A stretch of 64,000 nt of DNA from Pictodentalium vernedei (Eukaryota; Mollusca; Scaphopoda; Dentaliida; Dentaliidae): assembly GCA_031216915.1 (NCBI GenBank), contig CM062291.1:37514484-37578483 (forward strand). The letters are read 5' to 3'. Below the pieces are notes generated by a model. It had not been told where the DNA came from, did no database searches, and saw nothing but the letters and a program-made list of their open reading frames with translations. The position numbers were made by a program, and so were the translations under genes. This document shows positions 43,455 through 52,549 of this stretch, piece by piece. The stretch's first letter is position 1, and each line of letters opens with the position of its first letter.

Positions 43455-44048
43455 ACAGTTGCAACTATAGTTATGCAGGCTTTCTGTTCCGGCAGTGACT
43501 CCGTCCGGCTGCCCTCTTCGCTCTGGGCTATTTGACCCAGGGGAAGGGGGGGGGGGGGAGGGTGTTCCCTTAGAGACCTGCTTTATAGTGAAAAGCAAGG
43601 GAATGCCTCCTCCAAAGTCAGTATTTCTGAGTCGCTTCCGGGATGGTTTTATAGTGTAATATTAATGTTAAAATTCATTCATGTCATATTTTTAAAGTGT
43701 AGCTCGGTGTGAAGCATTTGTATATGTCAAGTGTCAAACGGGCTTTAATATACAATACTCAGACACTTTTAAAAGATTATAAAGAGTCTCAATTCTCTGG
43801 ACTAACTTTATTTATTGGCTTACTTTAAAAATAATTAGTATAAGGGTTATACTGGATGTTAATAGAGAACATGAATGTTATTGTGCTCAATTATATAGGG
43901 TATTGTATCTTTCTAATTTAATATTAAATAAGAAAGATACATGTAAAGCCTAATACTCCTTTTCTCCTTAAGGGGTTGCCTCTATTTTATATAGTTGAGC
44001 TTATTGGATTTTCCTCTATGTCCTAGGCCCTCCAGCCGTTTTACTATT
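43455..44048 (+). other. Copy A 3' untranslated region
   Basis: Non-coding, with a poly-G tract near 43547-43558. The end (TCCTAGGCCCTCCAGCC, TTTACTATTCAGC) is shared with decayed copies at 49076 and 63762. Confidence 0.75.
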
Positions 44049-44137
44049 CAGCTAAGTCTGGGTCATTGGTACAGTATAAAAATGTTAAAAAATTTATAGT
44101 AATTTATATATTTTTTATACTTACCAATGACCCAGAC
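44049..44137 (+). repeat. Copy A internal complementary region
   Basis: 44049-44083 is the reverse complement of the element's first 35 bases (37320-37354). 44084-44137 is the reverse complement of its last 54 bases (44387-44440). The region therefore equals the two termini joined head to tail, as expected of the DIRS sequence used to template a circular DNA. A 75-bp spacer with no partner (44138-44212) separates it from the right inverted repeat. Confidence 0.92.
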
Positions 44138-44212
44138 GGGGATTGCCCTCCCAGGAGTTGGGAACTCTTGCCTCCCCGCTGAGTACATAGCGCTGACCAG
44201 GCACTGCCAGTA

Positions 44213-44440
44213 AGAATGATAATTGGCGCCAATTTCGGAACGTCCTTGACACTGCGCATGCGCAGTAGGGGCGATGTATGGAGGTCCTATAGGACATGAT
44301 TTTTGTTGGTTTTGGATTCAAATTTTGGGGATTGGGGGGCAAAATTTGTGTTTGGCCCTGGTTTTGTTAGAGTTAGCACCAGCTAAGTCTGGGTCATTGG
44401 TAAGTATAAAAAATATATAAATTACTATAAATTTTTTAAC
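44213..44440 (+). repeat. Copy A right inverted terminal repeat and terminal tail
   Basis: 44213-44401 pairs with 37333-37521. 44402-44440 is an AT-rich tail found only at the right end and in the internal complementary region, ending TTTTTTAAC. Confidence 0.9.
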
Positions 44441-46155
44441 TTTTAACCGTCTTTTGGTCACATACATTTAAAAAACAACCAGGGAAGATGTGTTGAGAGT
44501 TTCTCTGCATTGAATGAGCAGGCTAAGATCTTAAATTGTAGCCTTACCTTCATCATTTCGCTGTTCTCTCGGACACAATTGAGAAGATAATTTCTTATTC
44601 AGAGTGAATGTAGACTCACGATCTTATGTACTTCAGTTTTAAGTACTGTGATGCAACGTCTATATGGAAAGGAATTTTGTGGACGTTTGTACCTTTTAAA
44701 ATTCTTTTCAGGTCTATTTATCATATATATCTCTGTCTTAACAGATGTTAAGTGGGAGCTATTCTGATGTGATGAAGCCTTGCATCGTCATCTTTAACAT
44801 TTTGACTAGGTGGAAAACTTGCTACAGGTCGCTTTAGTTTTCCAGACTCTAAGTCTTTGATGGTAAGCTTTCATTAATGTAAAATTAAGCTACAAGAAAG
44901 CATCAATACTCGGCTCTTTAAGTTGGGGTCTAATTGACCAACACCAGCAGAAAGAGTAGGAGAGGTTCTAGACTCAGATCGTCTATAACGACTCATAGCG
45001 AAGATATAGGTAGGTATCTCTCCTATATATTACTTTAGGGATTGACTATACAGCCACTTGGATAGGGGATTTAGGTCTGTTTGAGTTTACTGATCAGACT
45101 CCCCTGAGCCGGTGGCTCGAGGCTCTTATAGAGCTCGGCCTGACCGATTTTGACTGGAACTGAATAATTAGGTTCTTTATGATAATCTTTTCCATCGAAA
45201 AGCGAGTGTTCAGCGATGCAACAAGTACAGTTCTTTAGATCACTTGAATAATGAAGTAGATAATGTCTCATGGGATGAATGATAGGATACACATATCCTA
45301 CAATTCATTTTCAACAAGCTGGTTTGTCTGTTGTTTCACAGAGGGAATTAGGCAGTTGTTTGACTCGTTTTTATATTTTATCTGACGCATTAACAGCAAA
45401 AAATTTTATGCTCGGATGGGGTTGTGCGGAGTGGCTATGAATGTTATTTCGATGGGTCGCTTATGCACATGTCCCCTCCAATTATTCTTAACTGAACTGG
45501 GAGACGTTTTTCGCTCTAGACCTGTTTTGTTTTAGCGAATCTTTTAACATAAGGTCTAGTTTGGGCATATATTTTAACGTTTTTTCAATTATGATGGACA
45601 TGAGTTCATATATTGGGTTACAATCCTCAGTCCGATAGTCTCTCTCTGCAGGGATCTTGGGACCCTCGGGTCTTGGAGACCACATATTTAGAAATGATGT
45701 CTTATTTTTTATGCTACATCATTGAATGTATATTATTAGCGATCATGTATTTATAGACGCAGATCAGAGTTTATCAGAAGAGAAGAAACTCTTCTTTTGT
45801 CATTAATTTCCAATAGAAGGAACATTTCGGTTCATTCTATTGCAAGATGGATTCAGTTAGCTATTCGTACTGCTCAGGAAACGTTATCTTCCAATCAGCA
45901 GTCAGTGCTTAAGATTTCAGCACAGGAAGTAAAAGTGCTGGCAGCATCTTGGGCTTATTCTAACTGTATGGCTATTTTACATGATCTTATGTTGGATTGC
46001 TTCAGGATAGTTAAGTTTGCGGTGCACAGGAATAATAGTTTCCATCATTTGTGTCGCCAGTATTAGGCATTTGAGTGCATACAATTGACACTCAGCCGTA
46101 TTCATGGGAATGAATGATAGGATATGTGTATCCTTCAATTCATTTGTTTCTATTG
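44441..46155 (+). pseudogene. DIRS layer C after copy A: ORF1 end, RT and recombinase remnants, rearranged
   Basis: 44441-45000 continues ORF1 from the A-equivalent position of the break (AGGGAAGATGTGTTGAGAGT, TATGGAAAGGAATTTTG, AAGCTTTCATTAATGTAAAA). 45420-45500 matches the RT region (GGGTCGCTTATGCACATGTC). 45660-45740 matches RNase H (AAATGATGTCTTATTTTTTA). 45750-46066 matches the recombinase. A GAATGATAGGATA..TATCC word occurs twice (45278, 46112). Segment order relative to copy A is not fully collinear, so deletions or further rearrangement have occurred. Confidence 0.65.
45797..46066 (+). pseudogene. Tyrosine recombinase fragment, layer C
   Basis: About 68 codons, NRRNISVHSIARWIQLAIRT through LKISAQEVKVLAASWAYS, align with the catalytic region of copy A (43156-43330). 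The catalytic His is replaced by Gln and the Arg by Lys (AQEVKVL in place of AHEVRAL). The Tyr-containing end is missing. It is clearly dead. Confidence 0.8.
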
Positions 46156-46547
46156 ATTGCTTTGTGGTTGGGAGCGCGGTGGTTCAGTAGGTAGAGGTGC
46201 AGGCTGCAAGCCGAGAGGTCCTCGGTTCGAATCCCACCTGCGGCAACCGCATTGTGTCCTTGGGCAAGACACTTCATCTCCATTGCCCGCGTGGGGGCAC
46301 GATGTCGCCGTGTACTAAGGCGTACTGCACGTCGATGGTACGCATGTCTTCAACCTATCTAACCCTGCCTGTGCTGCAGTGCGGGGTTACGATGTTGTGG
46401 AGCTGGCAGCTGCTCGTCGTTGCTCGGTGGTTCTCTCTGGGTACTCCGGCTTCCTCCAACCGTAAAACTGTCACGGTCATGATTAGCCATTGTGCATAAA
46501 TATGTGACCTTAAACATCAATAAATAAATAATAATTGCTTTGTGGTT
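46156..46547 (+). mobile_element. tRNA-derived SINE with 14-bp target duplication
   Basis: The body is 46170-46533, with ATTGCTTTGTGGTT on both sides (46156-46169, 46534-46547). A box TGGTTCAGTAGGTAG and B box CGGTTCGAATCCC are better preserved than in the copy at 4519. The centre has TGTCCTTGGGCAAGACACTT and GGTACTCCGGCTTCCTCC; the tail is CCTTAAACATCAATAAATAA. It is inserted in decayed DIRS sequence of layer C. Confidence 0.92.
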
Positions 46548-47080
46548 AAAGTGTCTTTTATTGAACATTCGCCAGAAGCTTCCCCCACGAGAGGGCTTTC
46601 TTCTTCAAGGGAAGTTTTGATCATCGCATCATTCTCCGCTCTCAGTAGCATAACGGAGTATGTCAGACGTGAGGGAGCTTTGCGGTTTGTATATTTATGC
46701 TGTCTGGACCAGCAATGATTGAGTAATGCGGGTGAGGGGATTTCGACATGTATTCAAATCCCCCACCCCCCACACACACTCGCACACTGTCGCATATATA
46801 TATCTTAATACATACATACTATGCATTTGGGTCATGTTGCATGGCACCCTCATAGGCATATATGCAGTTTTGTTGCATTAGTTTCTGGTGTTTATTTTCT
46901 GATTTCTATATACAAGCACTTATTAATCATCATATTTGCTGCTATTTGAGTTAAGTGACTGCATAACCGCTTAGTGGTTTTTCAGATGATTACAGACTGA
47001 ATTTTAATGCACTCGCGCAATATTTTATTAAGCTATCACTTGGGTGGACCTTGAAATTATTATATATTTCGGGGTGCAGT
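46548..47080 (+). pseudogene. Layer C remnants and unassigned DNA
   Basis: 46575-46620 (GAAGCTTCCCCCACGAGAGG, TTCTTCAAGGGAAG) matches the RT C-terminal region of copy A at 42324-42366. From 46690 to 47080 nothing was recognised. Confidence 0.5.
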
Positions 47081-48228
47081 CTGTGTTGGGGTCAGAACGG
47101 TCGCCGGACATTTCCCCATCGGACATTTCCCCATCCGGACATTACCCCATCCCATTTAGGCCGGACATTTCCCCATCGGACATTACCCCATTTTGCTTAA
47201 TAGAAAAACGGACCATTCCCCATGCGGACTTTTCACCACCCATTTCTTAATTTTTTGTGGGTCCGTTATTCAGTCGAGTTAATTGATAAACAGTGGTGTC
47301 TTCATTGAAGTAAATGTCAATGAATGCATCAGTGTTTATCAAACAACTCTATAAGAAGTGTTTATAAGACATTTGTGTTCTATTTTCGCAGCAATTTACA
47401 GTTAACGTTTTGTGGAGATGATTGATACACGGTCATGTCTCCACCGAGGTGAAATTCAATGAATACATCACTTTTTATCACACAAGTGGATTGAACAATA
47501 TGGATGTTTTCATTGCAACTTTAATATTTGTTCTTTCTGTCAAGCTGCTTTTGTTAAAAAATATTGTTAAGTTGATTGATAAACAGTCGTGTCTTCATTG
47601 AAAAAAATGTCAATGAATGCATCAGTGTTTATCAAACAACTCAACAAGAAGCACGTGTAAGAGATTTATAAGCAAACATTTTTATATACATATACACATA
47701 CACACACTTGTTACTAGACAAAAATTCTTGTTTTTTATTATTGATGTTGTGTTTTTATTGTTGTGAAATTCAGATTGTGCTAAAATGTGCTAATGCATAT
47801 ACCATATGCCGAGATGTTGTTTTTTCGAGTTATAAAAGAATGAAAAATGAAAACTTTTTAAGAGTTACTTGTCACTCATTCACATGTGGAAGCTGTCAGC
47901 TACATTGGACATGGGGTAATGTCCAATGGGGAAATGTCCACCTCCGATGGGTTAAGTATGATGGGGAAATGTTTGCCCTCGATGGGGAAAGGTGTTAATA
48001 TCCGATGGGGAAATGTCCACTTCCGATGGGGAAATGTCCGCCTCTAATGGGGGAATGCTGATGGGAAAATGTCCACTTCCGATGGGGAAATGTCCTCCTC
48101 TGATGGAGGAATGCTGATGGGGAAATGTCTGCCCTCGATGGGGAAATGTCTGGATGGGGAATTGTCCGATGGTGAAATGTCCGGATGGGGAAATGTCCGA
48201 TGGGGAAATGTCCGCGCACCCTGTGTTG
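47081..48228. mobile_element. Foldback-like DNA transposon 2 with GGACATTTCCCCATC termini (1132 bp)
   Basis: The body is 47089-48220, flanked by CTGTGTTG (47081-47088, 48221-48228). The left end has about six GGACATTTCCCCATC-type words (47113-47235) and the right end more than a dozen in inverse orientation (47913-48213). The middle is AT-rich, with a ~115-bp segment repeated (47270-47345 and 47565-47640, GTGTCTTCATTGAA..AAATGTCAATGAATGCATCA). No transposase was seen. The architecture matches the element at 99-1007, but the repeat word differs. Confidence 0.75.
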
Positions 48229-49175
48229 GAGCCAGTTAATCATACCTACCTCCATTTCTAGATCCTGGTCTCTATTTTGTCAGTTCTCAAATCGCATATT
48301 CTCACGTGTTTATAGTTGTAGATACTAAATAGTACACATTGGAGAGTGTTCTTACCAGATTTAATTGTGTAGAGGCCATCTGTGAATGATCTTTGAAGCA
48401 TGTTTTCTCTGCAGAGATTGTTCATCTTATCTTGCTTTAATATGTGTATGTTATTATGATTATTTCACTGATTTCGTTGTACCTGTATACGCCATCTGCA
48501 GTGCATATTTTATAGCAGATAATATTATTTACCAAAATCATTGCTATAGCCTTGGCTTGTGAAGTGGCATTAAACACCATTTATTATTCATGAATTAATT
48601 CCTGAGTTCCTGATCGATATTTATTTATATTGTTTCCTGGTAACGCTTATTGATTCCAGAGCTCTCCCCTCTTTCTTTTGACGATATGTTCAAAAAGGGG
48701 GGAGGGTCATTTTCTCCACTTCTCTGGCTTATTGGGTATGTAACTAAGAAGGAAGCTGTTTTGTCCATACTATATTCAGCATTTAGCTGTAGTATTATTG
48801 TATGGCGTAGGTTTATGGGCAATTTTCTCTCATTCTCAAATATGCCATCCTAATTTTTAGGGCTTAGTCCAGACCAGCCTTAAAAATTTGTGAACTTGTT
48901 ACATCCTAATTAGCATGATTTCATGCTAAGATTTAGGATGTACATAATTGGGATCCATATTAGGATATGTCTCCTCTATTATGGTATAAGAGACATGCAT
49001 GTAAATTCTAATTATTCTAATTTCCTTCATCATGGATTTAAGGATTTGATCTATGTTGACTACTATTTCGGAAGTTCTAGGCCCTCCACCTTTTTACGAT
49101 TCAGCTAAGTCTATAAACAGTATAAAAGTATGAAAAAATTTAAAGTAATTTATATATTTTTTATACTTACCAATT
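48229..49175 (+). mobile_element. Layer C: 3' UTR and internal complementary region
   Basis: From about 48640 the sequence is homologous to 63290-63790 of layer E. It runs into CTAGGCCCTCCACC and TTACGATTCAGCTAAGTCT, then a shortened internal complementary region (about 49088-49173; CAGTATAAAAGTATG..AAAAAATTTAAAGTAATTTA). The expected spacer and right inverted repeat are absent: sequence switches at about 49175 to ORF1 of layer E. Confidence 0.6.
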
Positions 49176-49879
49176 GATTGGGCAGCTTATCACAGCATCC
49201 CAGTAGTCACAGGTTCAGCCGTCAGCAGTCTCTGGTAGTGAGCTCTCAGACGGTGGTGGGTTGGTCCAATCATCTGTTCATTTGGATGGTGGAGACCATA
49301 GTTTTCAGATGGTGAGAGGGCTACAGGGGATGATTCTCCATCCCTCACAGAACAGCACATTAAGACTTGTTGATTTTTATTCATAAGTTCTTTCGGATCT
49401 TGTTCCATCTGAACAAAAGTCTACGCTTGCTAGTCAAAAAACAGCTTAGTGTACTTGCGAAGAAAAAAACGAAGATCTTTCCTTTCCGGACCTTTCTGCT
49501 CAGGTGTCAAAGGCCTTTGGTCCGATTAACGCTATCTCCCTTGGCCGCAATTTGGCCGCAATAGTACAAGAAAGGCAATGATCTATTCTTTACGAATAGA
49601 ATATCGATAGCTCATAGTTAGGCAGAGACATGGAATAGAGCCTTTAGAAGGAAAAAGTTTGTTTTTTCCTTCACTGTGGTGTATTCCTAGGCCTCAGAGA
49701 CATTTAGTTCCATTGTTGATGAAATAATTTTAGAGAGGTCTTTTCTTATACATTAGTGGCTAACGTCGTAACTCTCCATTTAGTGAACACGCCAAGGCTG
49801 CAGGGTAACACACAGATATCTGTCTTCACAGATATAAGACTTTAGGCTGTATTAGCTCTGCTGAGACCTCTTTCTTTTT
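49176..49879 (+). pseudogene. Layer E: ORF1 continuation and first ~255-bp unit
   Basis: GCAGCTTATCACAGCATCCC at 49181 matches ORF1 of copy A at 39331, about 200 bp beyond where layer E stopped at 33867. Thus layer C's right end and ~200 bp of ORF1 were lost together. From about 49630 the sequence (TTTAGAAGG, GTGGCTAACGTCGTAA, ACACAGATATCTGTCTTCAC) is the first of several units that resume at 59168. There are no intact frames. Confidence 0.6.
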
Positions 49880-50106
49880 ATATGCCTGTTTAAAAAATGG
49901 TCGTATTATGTTATCAGTCTGTCTGTCTGTCTGTCCATAAACAATTTGGTTTCTGTTCATTTAAAGTCGAATGCCTTGACGGATCAACATCAGACTTTCA
50001 GATGTTGTTTGTAGCAATAAAATACAGGTCAAGTTCGATATTGGTGTTTCTAAGTCCATCCGCTGCAGAGTTATGGCCCTTTGAAACCACAATTTTTTTT
50101 GAAAAA
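49880..50106 (+). mobile_element. Pearl-like element, left part (host of DIRS copy B)
   Basis: The 5' end is ATATGCCTGTTTAAAAAATG followed by GTCTGTCTGTCTGTCC. Core sequence contains GTTCATTTAAAGTCG, AAATACAGGTCAAGTTCGA and GAGTTATGGCCCTTTGAAAC. It stops at GAAAAA (50106), where copy B begins, and resumes at 57277. Confidence 0.75.
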
Positions 50107-50334
50107 GTTAAAAAATTTATAGTAATTTATATATTTTTTATACTTACCAATGACCCAGACTTAGCTGGTGCTAACTCTAACAAAACCAGGGCCAAACACA
50201 AATTTTGCCCCCCAATCCCCAAAATTTGCATCCAAAACCAACAAAAATCATGTCCTATAGGACCTCCATACATCGCCCCTACTGCGCATGCGCAGTGTCA
50301 AGGACGTTCCGAAATTGGCGCCAATTATCATTCT
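50107..50334 (-). repeat. Copy B right inverted terminal repeat and tail
   Basis: 50146-50334 is the reverse complement of 57075-57263. 50107-50145 is the AT-rich terminal tail, here starting GTTAAAAAATTTATAG. Confidence 0.9.
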
Positions 50335-50409
50335 TACTGGCAGTGCCTGGTCAGCGCTATGTACTCAGCGGGGAGGCAAGAGTTCCCAACTCCTGGGAGG
50401 GCCATCCCC

Positions 50410-50498
50410 GTCTGGGTCATTGGTAAGTATAAAAAATATATAAATTACTATAAATTTTTTAACATTTTTATACTGTACCAATGACCCAGACTTAGCTG
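50410..50498 (-). repeat. Copy B internal complementary region
   Basis: It equals the element's two ends joined (tail ending AAC, then ATTTTTATACTGTACC), in the orientation opposite to the termini themselves, exactly as in copy A. The join is between 50463 and 50464. Confidence 0.92.
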
Positions 50499-51097
50499 AA
50501 TAGTAAAAAGGCTGGAGGGCCTAGGACATAGAGGAAAATCCAATAAGCTCAACTATATAAAATAGAGGCAACCCCTTAAGGAGAAAAGGAGTATTAGGCT
50601 TTACATGTATCTTTCTTATTTAATATTAAATTAGAAAGATACAGTACCCTTTATAATTGAGCACAGTAACATTCATGTTCTCTATTAACATCCAGTATAA
50701 CCCTTATACTAATTATTTTTAAAGTAAGCCAATAAATAAAGTTAGTCCAGAGAATTGAGACTCTTTATAATCTTTTAAAAGTGTCCGAGTATTGTATATT
50801 AAAGCCCGTTTGACTCTTGACATATACAAATGCTTCACACCAAGCTACACTTTAAAAATATGACATGAATGAATTTTAACATTAATATTACACTTTAAAA
50901 CCATCCCGGAAGCGACTCAGAAATACTGACTTTGGAGGAGGCATTCCCTTGCTTTTCACTATAAAGCAGGTGACCTAAGGGAACACCCTCCCCCCCCCCC
51001 TTCCCCTTGCCCTGGGTCAAATAGCCCAGAGCGAAGAGGGCAGCCGGACGGAGTCACTGCCGGAACAGAAAGCCTGCATAACTATAGTTGCAACTGT

Positions 51098-52549
51098 TTA
51101 GTGGACGACATTCTGAGCAACAGATAACGGACCTAAACAATGCAGGTCTCCAGAAATGGACTCAATATTTCTGAGATAAAAATTCGTGAATGTGGATGGC
51201 TGAGACCAATAAGCAGCCTTCATTAAATCTGTAATAGCAATACTATTAGCATAAGCCCAAGAAGTAGCAAGAGCTCTTACTTCATGAGCGGAAATCTTAA
51301 GCACAGACTGCTGAGAAGAAGATAAACTCTCATAAGCAGTACGGATAGTTAATTGAATCCATCTAGCAATAGAATGGACCGAAATGTCCCTTCTATTAGG
51401 CATCAAAGACAGAAAGAAACGTTTCCGTCCCTTTCTGATAAACTGAGATCTCTGTTTATAGATACGTAACCCTCTAACAGGACAGAGTAAAGGCCTACGC
51501 CCGTCTGAAGACGGAAGAGCCTTAATAACAATAGGTTCCGGATATTTATTAGGAGCCTGATTCTTAGCTAAAAAACCCACATTAGTAGTGAAGGTGATAG
51601 TGTTCCCGACACTACGATAGTGAGAATCATCCACTGATAGTGCATGAAGCTCACTGACTCTTCTAGCAGAAGAGAAAGCTAAGAGAAAAGCTGTCTTATA
51701 AGATAAGAATTTGAAATCTACTGTCCCAAGAGGTTCAAATGGCTTTTCCTTCAATTTAAGAAGAACCCAAGCTAAATTCCATTTAGGAATTAACCTAAGA
51801 GTTCTGGGTCTATTTATCGAGAAGTTTCTAACCAACTTAGATAAAGAGACATTAGATCCAATTTGTAAACTATCATGATGTGCATAGGTATCAGATAACA
51901 TAGACCTATAACCCTTAATAGTAACAGGCTGCAGTTTGATTTCGTCAAACAAGTATACTAGAAAGTTTGCAATGTCTGGTATAGAGGGATCGAAAATATC
52001 TACAGAATGATCCCTACACCAACGACAAAAAACCTTCCACTTAGCCGCATAGTTTAGCGAAGAGGAGGTCCTCCTACAGTTAGAAATCGCGTCCACTGCT
52101 CGTCCTGTAAAGTGCTTGCCATGCAAGAAGGACCGCACAACGGAAAAACGTGAAGGTTGAGACCTTGCGGGTTGTGATGGAGTTGACGCGATTTCCCCTG
52201 CGAAAGAAGATCCTCCCGTGGAGGAAGCTTTCGCGGTAGGTTCCACAACAGACACCTGAGTAGATTTATCCACGGTCTCTGTGGAGACAGAGATGCTACC
52301 AACAGAATCTTGCATTGAGATTGTTTTATCTTTAGCAATACTTGCTGAATTAACGGCGCTGGAGGATACGCATATCCTATCATTCCGTCCCAAGGGATCG
52401 ACAGAGCGTCTACTGCAAATGCTCTTGGATCCGGACACGGAGACACATACGTCTGCAACTGATTGTTGAGATGTGTCGCAAATAAGTCTATCATTGGCCG
52501 TTCCCATTGGTAGCAAATCTGATTGAATACTTGTTTGTTGAGAGTCCAC
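51098..52549 (-). CDS. DIRS tyrosine recombinase, copy B, 483 aa, intact catalytic domain
   Basis: Same protein as the C-terminal half of the copy A frame. It retains ARRVSEL, AHEVRAL, the Trp and NFYLRN. It has eight amino-acid differences from copy A, including one extra serine in the SLSSSQQ stretch. The ATG at 52549 is the first after an in-frame TAA at about 52735, so the recombinase of copy B cannot start further upstream than that. This argues that the long upstream open frame in copy A is not needed. It overlaps the RT gene's 3' part by ~500 bp in another frame, which is usual in DIRS elements. Confidence 0.87.
   Translation of the reverse strand: MDSQQTSIQSDLLPMGTANDRLICDTSQQSVADVCVSVSGSKSICSRRSVDPLGRNDRICVSSSAVNSASIAKDKTISMQDSVGSISVSTETVDKSTQVSVVEPTAKASSTGGSSFAGEIASTPSQPARSQPSRFSVVRSFLHGKHFTGRAVDAISNCRRTSSSLNYAAKWKVFCRWCRDHSVDIFDPSIPDIANFLVYLFDEIKLQPVTIKGYRSMLSDTYAHHDSLQIGSNVSLSKLVRNFSINRPRTLRLIPKWNLAWVLLKLKEKPFEPLGTVDFKFLSYKTAFLLAFSSARRVSELHALSVDDSHYRSVGNTITFTTNVGFLAKNQAPNKYPEPIVIKALPSSDGRRPLLCPVRGLRIYKQRSQFIRKGRKRFFLSLMPNRRDISVHSIARWIQLTIRTAYESLSSSQQSVLKISAHEVRALATSWAYANSIAITDLMKAAYWSQPSTFTNFYLRNIESISGDLHCLGPLSVAQNVVH

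Larger units (their letters stand above)
37320..44440 (+). mobile_element. DIRS-type tyrosine-recombinase retroelement, copy A (7121 bp)
   Basis: DIRS elements are retrotransposons that integrate with a tyrosine recombinase instead of an integrase. This copy has a left inverted terminal repeat (37333-37521), 5' UTR, ORF1 (38409-40511), RT-RNase H ORF (to 42501), recombinase ORF (to 43454), 3' UTR, an internal complementary region (44049-44137) and a right inverted repeat (44213-44401) with a 39-bp AT-rich tail ending AAC. It lies in ORF1 of layer C; the flanks rejoin in the order seen in the intact ORF1, with no target duplication. Copy B is its near-identical, oppositely oriented partner. 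Confidence 0.92.

Noticed and set aside
37320..44440. LTR retrotransposon or retrovirus-like provirus
   Set aside because: No direct LTRs, protease or integrase; inverted termini, internal complementary region and tyrosine recombinase identify a DIRS element.
49897..50484. 195-codon frame on the + strand
   Set aside because: Runs from pearl-like core sequence into the inverted repeat of DIRS copy B; a chance fusion across an insertion junction.
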